A stretch of 64,000 bases of DNA, from positions 4,725,501-4,789,500 of the forward strand of contig OZ014425.1 of NCBI GenBank assembly GCA_963965975.1, written 5' to 3'. Of this stretch, positions 34,314 to 47,200 are shown one piece after another. The translations under genes were made by a program, and so were the position numbers. The DNA comes from Xestospongia bergquistia. Its lineage: Eukaryota > Porifera > Demospongiae > Haplosclerida > Petrosiidae. Positions within the stretch are counted from its first letter, which is position 1. Every line of letters starts with the position of its first letter. The notes beneath the pieces are model-generated. The model made no database searches. It was given only the letters and a program-made list of their open reading frames with translations, and was not told the DNA's origin.

Positions 34314-37300
34314 TTAAATATTTAAAGAAGAAGTAGGAACAGCATCTTCATAGGCTGTGATATAAGGTGATACAATGTCCCATATCTAATAATAATGTGA
34401 TAAGACATAACAGAAGTGATGTTTAAATATTTACTTTTCCTTCTTGAAGTAGATTAGTTACAGCTGCTATATCTGGTGCCATAAATCTGTCTTTATCCCA
34501 CCTTTTAACAACAGAGCGGACTAACTTATAGACTTCTTCTAAAGGTGCAGTTGTCTTCTTTGGACGATGAAATTCTAGCCCCTGACATGCAGCCAATAAT
34601 TCAATAGCAACCACTACATTAGATAAAGTGACAACTTTGATCAGGTTACATTAACTAACCTCCTTCAACATTCTCAACAACATTAAGTACTTTTCTGGCA
34701 GCATATCCTCCCATTGAGACGTGGTCCTCTGTCCCAGCTGATGTAGTAATAGAATCAACAGATGAAGGATGTGTCAGGACCTTGTTCTCAGATACTGCAA
34801 CAACAACAATATATGTGTAAATCAATGAACGAAATATTGGCATTTCTTACCCAAAGCAGCTGCCGTGACTTGAGCTAACATAAATCCTATATAATAATAG
34901 AGACCTGATTATAATAATTATACATATTATTACATGTACCTGAATTTAAACCACCATTCTCAACCAGAAAAGCTGGAAATCCACTGTAGGCTGATAAAAC
35001 ATACAATCACATGATAGTCATGTGATATTGCTATTCTAACCTGGATGTACCATTCTTTCAATACGTCGTTCACTCATATTAGCTATTTCATGAATCCCAA
35101 TAGCTAAGTAATCTAATGCCTACAGAAAATATAACCAGCTGAAACTTGTAATGGACATACTTTAGCTGGATACTCTCCGTGAAAGTTCCCTCCAGAAATA
35201 ATTTCTTTTCTGTTAGCCAATATCATCTTTAAAACAATAACATAATGAACATGAGAGGTGTGTCTAACTTACTGGGTTATCTGTGGCACTGTTGATCTCA
35301 GTAGTTAGGATCCCTCGTACAAATGTCAAAGTATCATGGACAATACCATGGACTTGAGGAACACAACGCATTGTGTAAGGATCTTGAATGCGAGAACAAT
35401 TTCTATGTGCCTCTAAACAGAAGATAAACAGATTAAGTGACAATTCTAGTTCTTACGTCTTATTTCTGATAGATATATATTAGAATCAAGTAAAGATCTC
35501 AGTCTACCAGCAACTAATTGTTGACCATAATGAGGTCTATGAATATGAATATCTAAAAAAAGGAGAGAATTCTCTTACTAGCATATTACAATTCAAATCA
35601 TCTCTAGTTTTCTTTACAGCAGAACTTTCTCTTCTTCTTTAATCTGTCTTCTGTCCTTACCTCGGTCAAAAGCTCTTGGTGTACCTTCTAGTACATCAAT
35701 AGATAAAGCAGCCACAATATCAGCTTGTTTGGTAATAGTCTCTGCTCTATGGAGTGCCTCAGAGCCAAGAGCACATATAAATTGTGTCCCATTAATTAAT
35801 GCCAATCCCTGTTAGGAGAAAAGATAGTGTGATTAGTGACACACACACACATCACAAAATTATACTTACTTCTTTTGCTTGTAAACTTATAGGTCTAAGG
35901 CCATGTAAATGTAAAACCTGTCAGTCAAGTTATAAATACCAGATAAGCGTGATGCTGATACGAGTTATGTACCTCTTGAGCATTGCCCCAACCAGTTTTG
36001 GGTCCCCACATTTCACCTTCTCCCATGAATCCAAGAGTTAAGTGGGCAAGAGGACCCAAATCACCACTAGCTCCAACTGTTCCTTTCTCTGGAATTGAGG
36101 GAAGACAAGATGCTGAAAAGAGAGAGGGAAATAAAGTTATAAGAATATTAACAGTTGTGATATACTTACCATTTAAACCATCTATAAGTTGCTGGAGTGT
36201 TTCCAATCTAATTCCACTGTGAAAATAATTATGATATAGTGTTACAATTTTTTGTTACTGTAATACCTGCAGCCTCTAGCTAGTACATTAATTCTAAGGG
36301 TTAGCAAAGTTCGAGTCCTCAAAAGCGAAAGGGAAGCACCCGTACAAGCAGCATGAGATCGGATTAGGTTCTCTTGAAGTTCACTAAAAGAGAAGATTAG
36401 ATCACTAAATACATCATCTTTATATACTTACCTTGTTTTCTCTTTGGCTATAGGTACAGAGGCAAAACGTCCAAATCCAGTGTTAACTCCATAAACAGCT
36501 AGAATCAAGATTAAATCAACGATGATCAAATCATAATAGAACTAAAGCTGATCATGTATCATTAGTGATCATTTTCAAATCAAGTACCTTTTTCGGTCTC
36601 TACAATACTGTCAACAACCTTTCTTGATTGTTTGACTTGCTCTATAGCTTTGTCAGACAGCTTGACATAATAACGACCAAGTCCAATCTCTACAAGATTT
36701 TCAATAGTCAGTGAGTAACCATCAAGTTCAAGATACTGAAAGAGAGAGAAAGTACAAGTGTAAACAAGTGATTGTCATCAGTTATTACTTTGGTGGGAAG
36801 ATTTAATCTTAATTGATGCTGTTGATGATGTCTGCCAGAAAAGATCAAAGATGATATTAAATCACAACTCATAAACCCTAACATTTAACTTATATCAGTT
36901 AGTTTTACTGTGTGCATAGTATTATAACATATTAATGTATAATGTATGTGGATTTCACATACATGTGGTAAATGGACTTCTTTGGTTCAGATTCATCTCT
37001 CTGACTGTGATGATGAAATCCTACAGGACCTGATAGAAAGAAGATAGTGGAAATCACAGTTTACATTACAACAATAATCTTACATAACACTAATAAATCT
37101 TCATTTTGGAGTATTTCACGAGCCATACTAGTCTGATCCAACAACACATCACTTCCTGATAGTCTAAGCTCATACTTAGATTCAGGTTTCGCTTTAAGGT
37201 GTAGTTTTCTGACTAAATCCGCCGTTAACTCTTCAATTGTTTGGCACTCATTCGTGACTGATACAGCAACAGTCTCTTCTTTGCCATCAAGGTCTGTAAT

Positions 37301-37333
37301 TGGTTCTATAAAGACTCTAAAAGCATTAGACAT
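34314..37333 (-). CDS. HAL: Histidine ammonia-lyase, multi-exon
   Basis: This enzyme deaminates histidine to urocanate, the first step of histidine catabolism. The start ATG at 37331-37333 opens an N-terminal ubiquitin-like extension ([33 protein letters not shown]). The lyase core has [11 protein letters not shown] (active-site Tyr loop), [20 protein letters not shown] with the Ala-Ser-Gly triad that cyclises to the MIO cofactor, [65 protein letters not shown], and near the end [20 protein letters not shown] and [13 protein letters not shown]. It ends TSSLNI-stop at 34314-34316, beside a short tandem duplication of ttaaatatttaaag. All key motifs are present. It is head to head with urocanase, the next enzyme in the pathway. 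Confidence 0.94.
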
Positions 37334-37513
37334 AGTTAATTGGTTGAGTAAGGAAGGTATGGCATTCCTGTCAAAAAAAATTTGGTCTGGCTGCAAAATT
37401 TGGACCTAGGTCCAAATTTTAACTAGGAACAAACAAATTTACCATGACTGTACTCCAATGGGTGGGAGTACTCTAGTGGGTGAGGACATTTTGTGGGCGG
37501 GATCAGGCATCAT
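37334..37513. promoter_or_regulatory. HAL/UROC1 bidirectional promoter with 26-bp palindrome
   Basis: A 180-bp spacer between the divergent start codons of two consecutive pathway enzymes. It carries the perfect palindrome AAAATTTGGACCT / AGGTCCAAATTTT at 37395-37420, followed by aactaggaac, the same flank as at 14247-14257. It also has a CCAAT box (tccaatgg, about 37452), GGGTGGGAGT and GGGCGGG GC-type boxes nearer UROC1, and no TATA box. Co-regulation of the two genes is inferred from this arrangement. Confidence 0.55.
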
Positions 37514-40193
37514 ATGGCTACTCTTAAGGAACTGTGTTGTGGTCTGCCTGTAGATCCTCTTCCTCCAAAGAAACCAAGAGACCCAGGAAATCATGCTCCT
37601 GTGAGGAATCCTAAACTAACTGCTGATGAAAAGAGAGTAAGCAACAATAATGGAGACAAAATATAAAGACATATTGTTCTCATTTTTTAGTTGGCATTGA
37701 AGAATGCTTTACGATACATCCCTTGTCATTTACACACCACACTTGCGTCAGAATTTGCACAAGAACTAGAACAATATGGACACATATACATGTACCGTTT
37801 CCTACCACAGATTAGAATGAAGTGGGTGTGGTTATTATTATAATTCCGCCTGCTTATGACGTATCTTGTTACAGAGCATATCCTATTGATGAATACCCAG
37901 CAAAATGTAAACAAGCAGCTGCTATTATGCATATGATAATGAACAATTTGGATCCAGATGTTGCACAGGTACATGTACCTTTAAATGTATATGATACTTT
38001 TTTCTAGTTTCCTCAAGAATTAGTGACCTATGGAGGAAATGGTCAAGTCCTATCTAATTGGGCTCAGTTCTGGTATCTCATGCATTATCTCTCTCAGTTA
38101 ACTGAAGAGCAAACGTTAGTAATGTACTCTGGACATCCTATGGGTTTATTTCCTAGTCATCCTATGGCACCTCGTTGTGTTATCACTAATGGAATGGTAG
38201 GTGTGGCACTAATAGTGTAGGTTTATTGAGGATATGGCTCTGTTGTACAATGTTTATCCAATGTACCTCCTCCATTGTACCAACATTATATCCAATGTAC
38301 CTCCTCCATTGTACCAATGTTATATCCAATGTACCTCCTCCATTGTACCAATGTTATATCCAATGTACCTCCTCCATTGTACCAATGTTATATCCAATGT
38401 ACCTCCTCCATTGTACCAATGTTATATCCAATGCATCTCCTCCATTGTACCAATGTATTAGTAGTCTATATTTTTTAGGTAATACCTAACTATTCATCTC
38501 GTGAGGAGTATGAGAAGTTTTTTGCTCTAGGTGTGACATTGTATGGTCAGATGACAGCTGGTAGTTACTGCTACATTGGTCCACAGGGCATTGTTCATGG
38601 AACAACAGTTAGTTAATGAATATAATTAACAGAAATAAATCTTGAGTTTATAGTTGACTGTTCTGAATGCTGGTAGAAAGTATCTAGGGACTGGAGACTT
38701 GGCTGGGAAGGTACAAGTTCTTTTATTGTGATGTTGTTTATAAATGTAGGTTTTTATCACATCTGGTCTTGGAGGTATGAGTGGGGCTCAAGCTAAAGCA
38801 GCTGTCATTTCTGGATGTATTGGAGTAATAGCAGAAGTCAATAAAGTAGCACTAACAAAAAGATATGAGCAAGGGTAAGAGAAGGACTAGACTAAATAGA
38901 ATTTCCTTCCTTCTTCTCTCTCTCTCTTTCTTTCTCTCTTGGCAGTTGGCTAATGGAATGGACTGACAACTTGGATAATTGTGTAAGTCGTATTAGGTAA
39001 GTATTTTAATTAATTAGGTTATAAATGTTTCTAATTTATATAATTAGACGAGCCCGTCAAGAGATGAAGCCACTTAGTCTTGGTTATCATGGCAACATTG
39101 TGGATTTATGGTTAGTTTGCAATTTTTATTTGTCTTTAATTTTAATTATTTTTAACAGGGAACGATTAGTACATGAGTACAACCAGTCAAGCGAATTATT
39201 GGTTGATTTAGGTTCAGATCAAACCAGTTTGCATAACCCGTTTGGTGGTGGATATTACCCAGTTCAATTAGATTTTGAAGAGGCTCAGAGTGTTCTGAAA
39301 ACTGATCCTGCCCGTTTCAAAGATCTCATTCAAGAAAGGTACTAATAACAAGATATAATTGATATGATCTTCTTTTTATCTCTTTAGTTTGAGAAGACAA
39401 GTTACTGCTATTAATATTCTATCGTCAGCTGGTATGTATTTCTGGGATTATGGTAATGCCTTCCTCTTAGAAGCTAGTCGAGCAGGTACAGACAGGCTAT
39501 ACATAAAGAGTCAACTATTACTAAACACATTAGGTGCAGCTGTTTTAAAACCAGGAGGAGGTCCACAAGACTTTACTTATCCCTCTTATGTACAACACAT
39601 AATGGGGTAATGTGTTACTGTATCTTCCTATCATTGTTTCTATTGTCTTCTCTTCTAGCGATATTTTCTCTTTGGGATTTGGACCCTTCAGGTACAAAGA
39701 TAACTTCACAATAGTAGAGAGTTATTATCTCATTTAGGTGGGTGTGTACCTCTGGTTTACCCTCGGATCTTGAAATCACTGACAATATAGCATTACAAGT
39801 TCTAGAGGGTATTATTGCTAAAGGAGGTATGTATCACATGATAGTCATGGGACTCAGTCTCATTCCTGTTCCTATAGTCCCAGAGTTATTTCAACAACAA
39901 TATGAAGATAATTGCAAGTGGATTAGAGAAGCTTCAAAACATAAACTTGTACAGGCTAATCTGGTTTAGTAAACTGGTTATACTTGTTTTATTATCAGGT
40001 TGTAGGATCTCAAGCTCGTATTCTATACTCTAATGAAGAAGGTAGAGTTAAAATTGCCTTAGCTTTTAATCAAGCTGTTGCTGATGGAAAATTAAAGGTA
40101 TTTATAGACACCTGGTAATAATTAATTAATTAATTAATAGGGGCCTGTTGTACTCAGTCGTGATCATCATGATGTCAGTGGTACAGATAGGTA

Positions 40194-40234
<41 letters not shown>

Positions 40235-40882
40235 TTAACTAAATTTAACTCCTCTAGTCCTTTTCGGGAGACATCTAATATTGAAGATGGTTCAATGTTC
40301 TGTGCAGGTCAGCTGGTTATCAGTGACTTACTTGTTCTTTATCATTCCTGTAGATATGGCTATTCAAAATGTAATTGGAGGTTCATTTCGTGGTGCTACT
40401 TGGGTAGCTATTCACAATGGAGGAGGAGTAGGCTGGTAAGGAGGTTGTTATAATTATTCAAATAATCTTTTGACATATGTTAGGGGAGAGGTTATTAATG
40501 GAGGATTTGGTCTTGTCTTAGATGGTACTGAGGTACAATATCAGAGTGTTATTATTAAAATATTATATTATATTTATATAGGATGCTGCTGATAGAGCTA
40601 AAAAAATGTTATATTGGGATGTTGTAAATGGAGTAAGACTATTACATCACATGTATACTTCCATCCATCCATTTACTAACCATTTATCTATTCATTTGTG
40701 TGTTCATTCATCCATTCACAAACCATCTATCCATTTTTTAGATATCTCGCAGAGCTTGGTCAGGTCATCCACATGCTCATGATGTCGTATGTAATGCAAT
40801 GTCTTCTAATCCATTACTTTCTGTTACCCTTGCTCATGCTGTGGAAGATGTCAGTATTCTCAATGAAGCATTTAATAGTTAA
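37514..40882 (+). CDS. UROC1: Urocanate hydratase, multi-exon
   Basis: This NAD-dependent enzyme converts urocanate to imidazolonepropionate, the second step of histidine breakdown. The gene starts at ATG 37514 (MATLKELCCGLPVDPLPPKK). About 16 exons give NALRYIPCHLH, YPAKCKQAAA, TYGGNGQVLSNWAQFWYLMH, YSGHPMGLFPSHPMAPRCVI, GSYCYIGPQGIVHGTTLTVL, the NAD-binding segment SGLGGMSGAQAKAA, DLGSDQTSLHNPFGGGYYPV, SSAGMYFWDYGNAFLLEASR, VLSRDHHDVSGTDSPFRETS, and finally WVAIHNGGGVGWGEVINGGF and SGHPHAHDVVCNAMS. TAA is at 40880-40882. Length (about 670 residues) fits animal UROC1. Introns contain a 34-bp minisatellite and a (GA)n run. It is divergent from HAL. Confidence 0.94.
38262..38461. repeat. 34-bp minisatellite in a UROC1 intron
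   Basis: About six copies of atatccaatgtacctcctcc plus attgtaccaatgtt, nearly identical; one copy has gcatct for gtacct. Because 34 is not a multiple of three, all three plus frames read the same peptide series, which explains the overlapping open frames here. They are not genes. Confidence 0.92.
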
Positions 40883-41223
40883 TTAACTGTTATGTATAGT
40901 TAATTAATTGTCATATACAGTTAATTAACTATTGAATAGCTTAGAAGTATGCCTGTTTCTTAAAATTGAAAATGTTTTTGCTAAAAATAACGTGTAAAGA
41001 AATACCAATATCAATTAGACAATAAGATAAATCAAGTGATATTATTAAACTCAAAAATAGATAGAAAAATTTTAGCACACATAACAATATATGAACACAC
41101 ATACAACATGTAGACAAATAGGCCCATTTAAATGATATATAATACAATTTTGATATAATAATTAATTTTGATTGATAATAAAGTACACCCTGATATATAT
41201 TACATTATTCACTTATAAAGTGT
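40883..41223. other. Convergent 3' intergenic spacer
   Basis: AT-rich spacer between the stop codons of UROC1 (+) and the EGF/YWTD receptor (-). It begins with a triple ttaattaact-like direct repeat (40881-40930). No gene was seen. Confidence 0.6.
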
Positions 41224-44200
41224 TTATAGATTGGTTCCCTTGTTGCTCCCTGATATGTAAATCTTACATTGAGTTTGTGATGGACTATTTGATTCTTCTC
41301 TTTGCCGAGGGTTAGGGATAGGAGAGGTTTCTCCCGTACTATCTGGACTCCCAGTATCAACATATCTATTAACTATAACAGCATTGGGTATGACATTAGC
41401 ATTGTATCGAGGCTCATTATCAGTCGGAAATTCATAAAAAGGGGTCTCGAAATCTTCATTAGAACTAATACTGATAGAATCTTCTGCTATATTCTCTTGT
41501 GATGGAACGGTACTATATAAGGGATTGTCCAATGGCTTTGTAAGTCCTCTCTACAAGAAACATGTCACATGATTATAAGGTTGGTCATGTGACTATTGTG
41601 TTGGTCACACAATAGTCAACTTACCTCTGAGTATTTAATAGATTCTGAAGATTCCCGCAATAAAACTTCGGCAGCAGCTGGATTTTCATGTACTAATGTT
41701 GAGTCCAAATACCACATAGTAGATCGAGACTTTTTCCTACGATAATAAGGATATACAACCCTAAAGAAAAAAATTGAGAAATTAATGATTAAAAATTTGA
41801 GTGTCTCCACCTACTTCCACGAGAAGAAAAGAACAGCAGTTACAATTATGATAAAAATCAGTATGCCCACAATAACACCAGCTGATACACCTCCTTTTTC
41901 AGCAGCAGTCAATGCTCCTCGTTGATCACATTGGTCACCAGTAAAACCATCAAAACATCTGGAAATAGATGCCATAATATAATCACATGACAATCATAGT
42001 CACATGATTTGATACTTACACACAGAAGGGATTATCGTCAAGATCCAAGTCACATACTCCACGTTGATTGCAGAAATTATCAGTACAAATTCCTAAATAA
42101 AGGACAAAGTAATACTATTAGCTGTTGCTATGGTAACTCACTTGAGTCACACCTTGCACCAGTGTAGGTGTCACGACAAACACAAGAGTTAGGACTGGCA
42201 CAGGTTCCTCCATTTAGACATGAAGGATTACAAATAGCTAGAGAGTAAAATGAGGCATACAATTTGTACTAAAACTTCAAACACTTACGATTTTCACATC
42301 TCTCCCCAGTATAGCCTGACTTACAGATACATCTTCCACCAATAGGATCACAATCTGCTCCATTTTCACAGTTACACTGTTCTGTACAATTTCGACCAAA
42401 CTTTCCAGAAGGACATGCTAAAAATGGACCACAAATTAACAAGAGTTTCTAATTGGTTAATTTTCTTTACTTACTCTCAGAACATGTAGATCCAATAAAA
42501 CCAGGTCCACAATTGCAACGAAAACCAGACTGCTGATTAATACAACTGCCTCCATTTTGACAAGGATTAGGATCACATTCATCGATGTCAATAGTACAGT
42601 TGGCTCCAGTAAAGCCTGGTGGACAGATACATGTATATGTTCCTGGAGATCCTTGATTACAGGTCCCATCGTTACAAGGATTAGGATCACATTCATCGAT
42701 GTCAATAGTACAGTTGGTTCCAGTAAAGCCTGGTGGACAGATACATGTATATGTTCCTGGAGATCCTTGATTACAAGTCCCATCATTACAAGGATTAGGA
42801 TCACATTCATTGATATCAATAGTACAGTTGGTTCCAGTAAAGCCTGGTGGACAGATACATGTATATGTTCCTGGAGATCCTTGATTACAAGTCCCATCAT
42901 TACAAGGATTAGGATCACATTCATTGATGTCAATAGTACAGTTGGTTCCAGTAAAGCCTGGTGGACAGATACATGTATATGTTCCTGGAGATCCTTGATT
43001 ACAAGTCCCATCGTTACAAGGATTAGGATCACATTCATTGATGTCAACAGTACAGTTGGTTCCAGTAAAGCCTGGTGGACAGATACATGTATATGTTCCT
43101 GGAGATCCTTGATTACAAGTCCCATCGTTACAAGGATTAGGATCACATTCATTGATGTCAATAGTACAGTTGGTTCCAGTAAAGCCTGGTGGACAGATAC
43201 ATGTATATGTTCCTGGAGATCCTTGATTACAAGTCCCATCGTTACAAGGATTAGGATCACATTCATTGATATCAATAGTACAGTTGGTTCCAGTAAAGCC
43301 TGGTGGACAGATACATGTATATGTTCCTGGAGATCCTTGATTACAAGTCCCATCGTTACAAGGATTAGGATCACATTCATTGATGTCAACAGTACAGTTG
43401 GTTCCAGTAAAGCCTGGTGGACAGATACATGTATATGTTCCTGGAGATCCTTGATTACAAGTCCCATTGTTACAAGGATTAGGATCACATTCATTGATGT
43501 CAATAGTACAGTTGGTCCCAGTAAAGCCTGGTGGACAAATACATGAATATGTTCCTGGAGATCCTTGATTACAAGTCCCATTGTTACAAGGATTAGGATC
43601 ACATTCATTGATATCAATAGTACAGTTGGTTCCAGTAAAGCCTGGTGGACAGATACATGTATATGTTCCTGGAGATCCTTGATTACAAGTCCCATCGTTA
43701 CAAGGATTAGGATCACATTCATTGATGTCAATAGTACAGTTGGTTCCAGTAAAGCCTGGTGGACAGATACATGTATATGTTCCTGGAGATCCTTGATTAC
43801 AAGTCCCATTGTTACAAGGATTAGGATCACATTCATTGATATCAATAGTACAGTTGGTTCCAGTAAAGCCTGGTGGACAGATACATGTATATGTTCCTGG
43901 AGATCCTTGATTACAAGTCCCATTGTTACAAGGATTAGGATCACATTCATTGATATCAATAGTACAGTTGGTTCCAGTAAAGCCTGGTGGACAGAGACAT
44001 GTATATGTTTCCATGTTATAAAGTTGGCAAGTTCCTCCATTCTGGCACGGACTTATACTACAGGGATCAATGTTCGTACAATTAACACCAGTAAAACCTT
44101 GTGCACACTCACAAGTATAGTTATCTCCTGATGCTGTACAATTACCTCCATTATGACAAGGGTTAGGCTCACATGGAGTAATCATGTTGACACAACCAGG

Positions 44201-47200
44201 TGAGCTTTGACCCTGAGGACAGTGACACTCATATTGAGATCCCATTGGAACGCAAGTGGCATTTTCTGGACAAGGACTACTTGAACATGGGTCTGGTGTG
44301 TTACAATGAAGTCCTGTAAATCCGATAGGACACTGACAGAAGTAGGCTTTAGACCCTTCTTCGATACAGGTTCCTCCATTATCACAAGGATCTAGAATAC
44401 AGGGGCCTAAATTCCTGTCATCGGGTCCAATGCAGTATGGTGGTATGGTATTAGGGGGGCATAAACACGAAGCATACCCAGGCCCATTAATACAGGTTCC
44501 ATTGTTAAGACAATTGTGAGATAAGCAATAATCAATGTTGGAACAATTTGGACCGGTAAAACCAGTTGGACAGGTACAGTGGTAACCTGTTTCTCCGAGA
44601 GAGGTACAGTTACCTCCATTTGCACATGAAGAAGAGCATGGATCTAGAATAAGTTAAAATGGATGAATGGACACAGAATGATTTGGTTTACCTTGTGTAA
44701 AAGGTTCGACAATTTGAAGAAGGAGACAATGTACTTTATTTTGAAGTTGACATGTGATAGTTATGTTGATAATTTTTCCGATAATGGTGTTCCAAATATT
44801 GGACTTGTTGAAAACATTTCTTCCTTTTACACTAAACGTAGGAAGAAGAAATATATAAATATTATAATATTAATTTATACCTGCTCTGTGTTACATATAT
44901 TATATTTCCTTCCACCGGTATGAGACCACAACTGTCGTTGTCATAGTAACTAACTTGCACTTCATTACAGCCTTGTAATTCTGTAACATGAAATATGAAT
45001 ATATTATGTTCATCTGTCCATTTTTCCATTATCTATCCATACAACTGTCTGTCCATATGCATAATACCTTGTCCATTAAACATTAAACTCCTATCAGTTA
45101 GAGGTTGATCATTTGATGTAGGTCTTGAAAATAATGGAATACCTTCATAAGAAATTAATACTTTATATTATATTGTACTCAACACTTACCTAAATCTTTA
45201 TATCCTTCAAAATACACCTCACAATCATTACAAGATCCAGCTGTGCCTGTTAATGAAATTAATAAATAATAATTAATGTCATTTCTACGTTCAGCACCAA
45301 GACTTACTTGATTGAGCAATATCAGTGCTGTTGCCATGGAAACGAAACAAGAGACATCCACTGTTTCCATTAGGGCAGACTAAGTTGACTCTCATCAACT
45401 GACCAGATAAATGGTTGACTGGTACTTGAGAACCAATCTAGAGTAGAGAAATCACAATGAAATCAACTCTGATCATTTCACTTGTATAAATTAATGCTAC
45501 AAATGATCAAATGAAATCACCTCTGATCAATTTACTAATATACACAAACATACCTGAAGATAAGTATTTCCTTCATTCTTTGTTAATATTACACCATTAG
45601 ATGTAATAGTAATCCATCCATTACCAGTATTAACTTCCATTGTACCTACAGTACAGTTATCATTAGGTGGATCTGATGTTGAAGTGTGAACAATGGATAA
45701 TTGACTGTTAGTCGCTACGGACAACAACTGGTTAGTAGAAGAGACATAGAGAGTTGGCGCAGCTGTAGTTGACTGGGAAAATATATAAGTGCAACCTACA
45801 CAAAGATAATAAGAATTAAAATAAAAACAGTTGAACTATTTACCTCCATTTAAATTGTCACAGTTCTTTGTCTCATATTGGTAAACAAGATTTGGACCAC
45901 ATTGACAAGCTGGACAATTTGTCCCAGCTCTTTCTTCATCCCCTACACAATATCCTCCAATAGTAGAGCAATACCCTTCAGACAATCCTGGGACATTCAC
46001 ACGATCACCAGTATCAAAACGTTGGACAGAAATTGAAGGTTGATAAATTGAATGACAAAGATCTCCAGGACAGTTTGGTTGAGGAGGAATAGAACAAAAT
46101 GGACCAGTATAGTAATTATTGCATAAACATAATGTAGAACCATCTAGTGTTAACCTGCACATCCCTCCATTTTGACAAGGATTTGGGTCACAGGGATCTT
46201 AACAGAGAGAAGTACACAAGATAAACGAGGATAGAGGATATGTGAATGGCTTACTGATACAGGAGTAGCCATCTTGTCCAAGAACCATTCCATGAGGACA
46301 TGAACACACAGGAATGGGACTAAAATCAACAGTACAAAAATGAGAACAACCTCCGTTACTAAATCCACAGCTGATAGCTAAAAAGATAGCACACAGAACA
46401 ATATGATCACTGATGTTAAAATGACTATCTACCTCTGCTTGCTGTAGAGATTTCAAAGTTAACACAAAACTGAATATCAGAACATTCTAAAGTAACTGTG
46501 ACTGTCCGTCCATTAAGAAGACCCCATGATGGATTATCAATGTCTAATCCAATTAATCTATATTGATGGATGGATGAATGAATGGATAGATAGACAAAGA
46601 ACTAAAGGACATACTGTGTTTCCATTACTGCAAATAAAGTTGAAGTAATATTTGTATATTGACAGGTAAAGTCTAAATATTGTACTGACACAACTTGACA
46701 ATTTGAAACACCTGCAATATAAATTGATTGTATTATAAAATAATTCAAATAGCGTATAATAAGTCTTACTCTCTCCTGATCTTTGCAATGGATTCTCTAG
46801 TGAATTCAATGTTCCACCATTGTGATTTGGTTGCAGAAAAAATGGAGTACCAGCTGCAGAAACAGTGAGGTAAATACATAGAAAGAAACAGGTGATTGAT
46901 CTTACAAATATTTGCAAAGTTTCCTTCACATACAGTAGGCTCAGGACAAAATTTAATGTCTACAAAGATAATGTAAGATATGATTATTTAAAAGAGTTAC
47001 TTACTTGCACAAGTTTTTTTGTCAGTCAAGAGGCTATATCCAGCTGGACAGGAACAAACTGATTCTCCTTCACTATTTACAGTACAATAGTGAGAACAGC
47101 CGAGACTGTTAACCAGACAGACATGGAAACCTGTAAATGAGAAGAGGATAAGATGATATCTCTTTTAAGAACTTACCACTATCTGGTCTCTTGTTATCAT

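Noticed and set aside
37334-37396. Upstream extension of the HAL frame
   Set aside because: It has no ATG and runs through the palindrome; the ATG at 37331-37333 fits the family N-terminus.
38226-38489. Three overlapping plus-strand frames encoding a YLLHCTNVIS-type repeat
   Set aside because: Translation of a 34-bp intronic minisatellite; the UROC1 exons on either side join without it.
34314-40882. Bacterial hut operon acquired by transfer
   Set aside because: Both genes contain many spliceosomal introns and the animal-type N-terminal extension on HAL, and they are divergent rather than co-directional.
42457-44040. Long second minus-strand open frame over the EGF array
   Set aside because: It is a frame shadow of the 114-bp repeat; it lacks the Cys pattern and has no flanking exons.
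42557-44131. Two long plus-strand open frames over the EGF array
   Set aside because: Antisense shadow of the same repeat; the translation is a simple reiteration.
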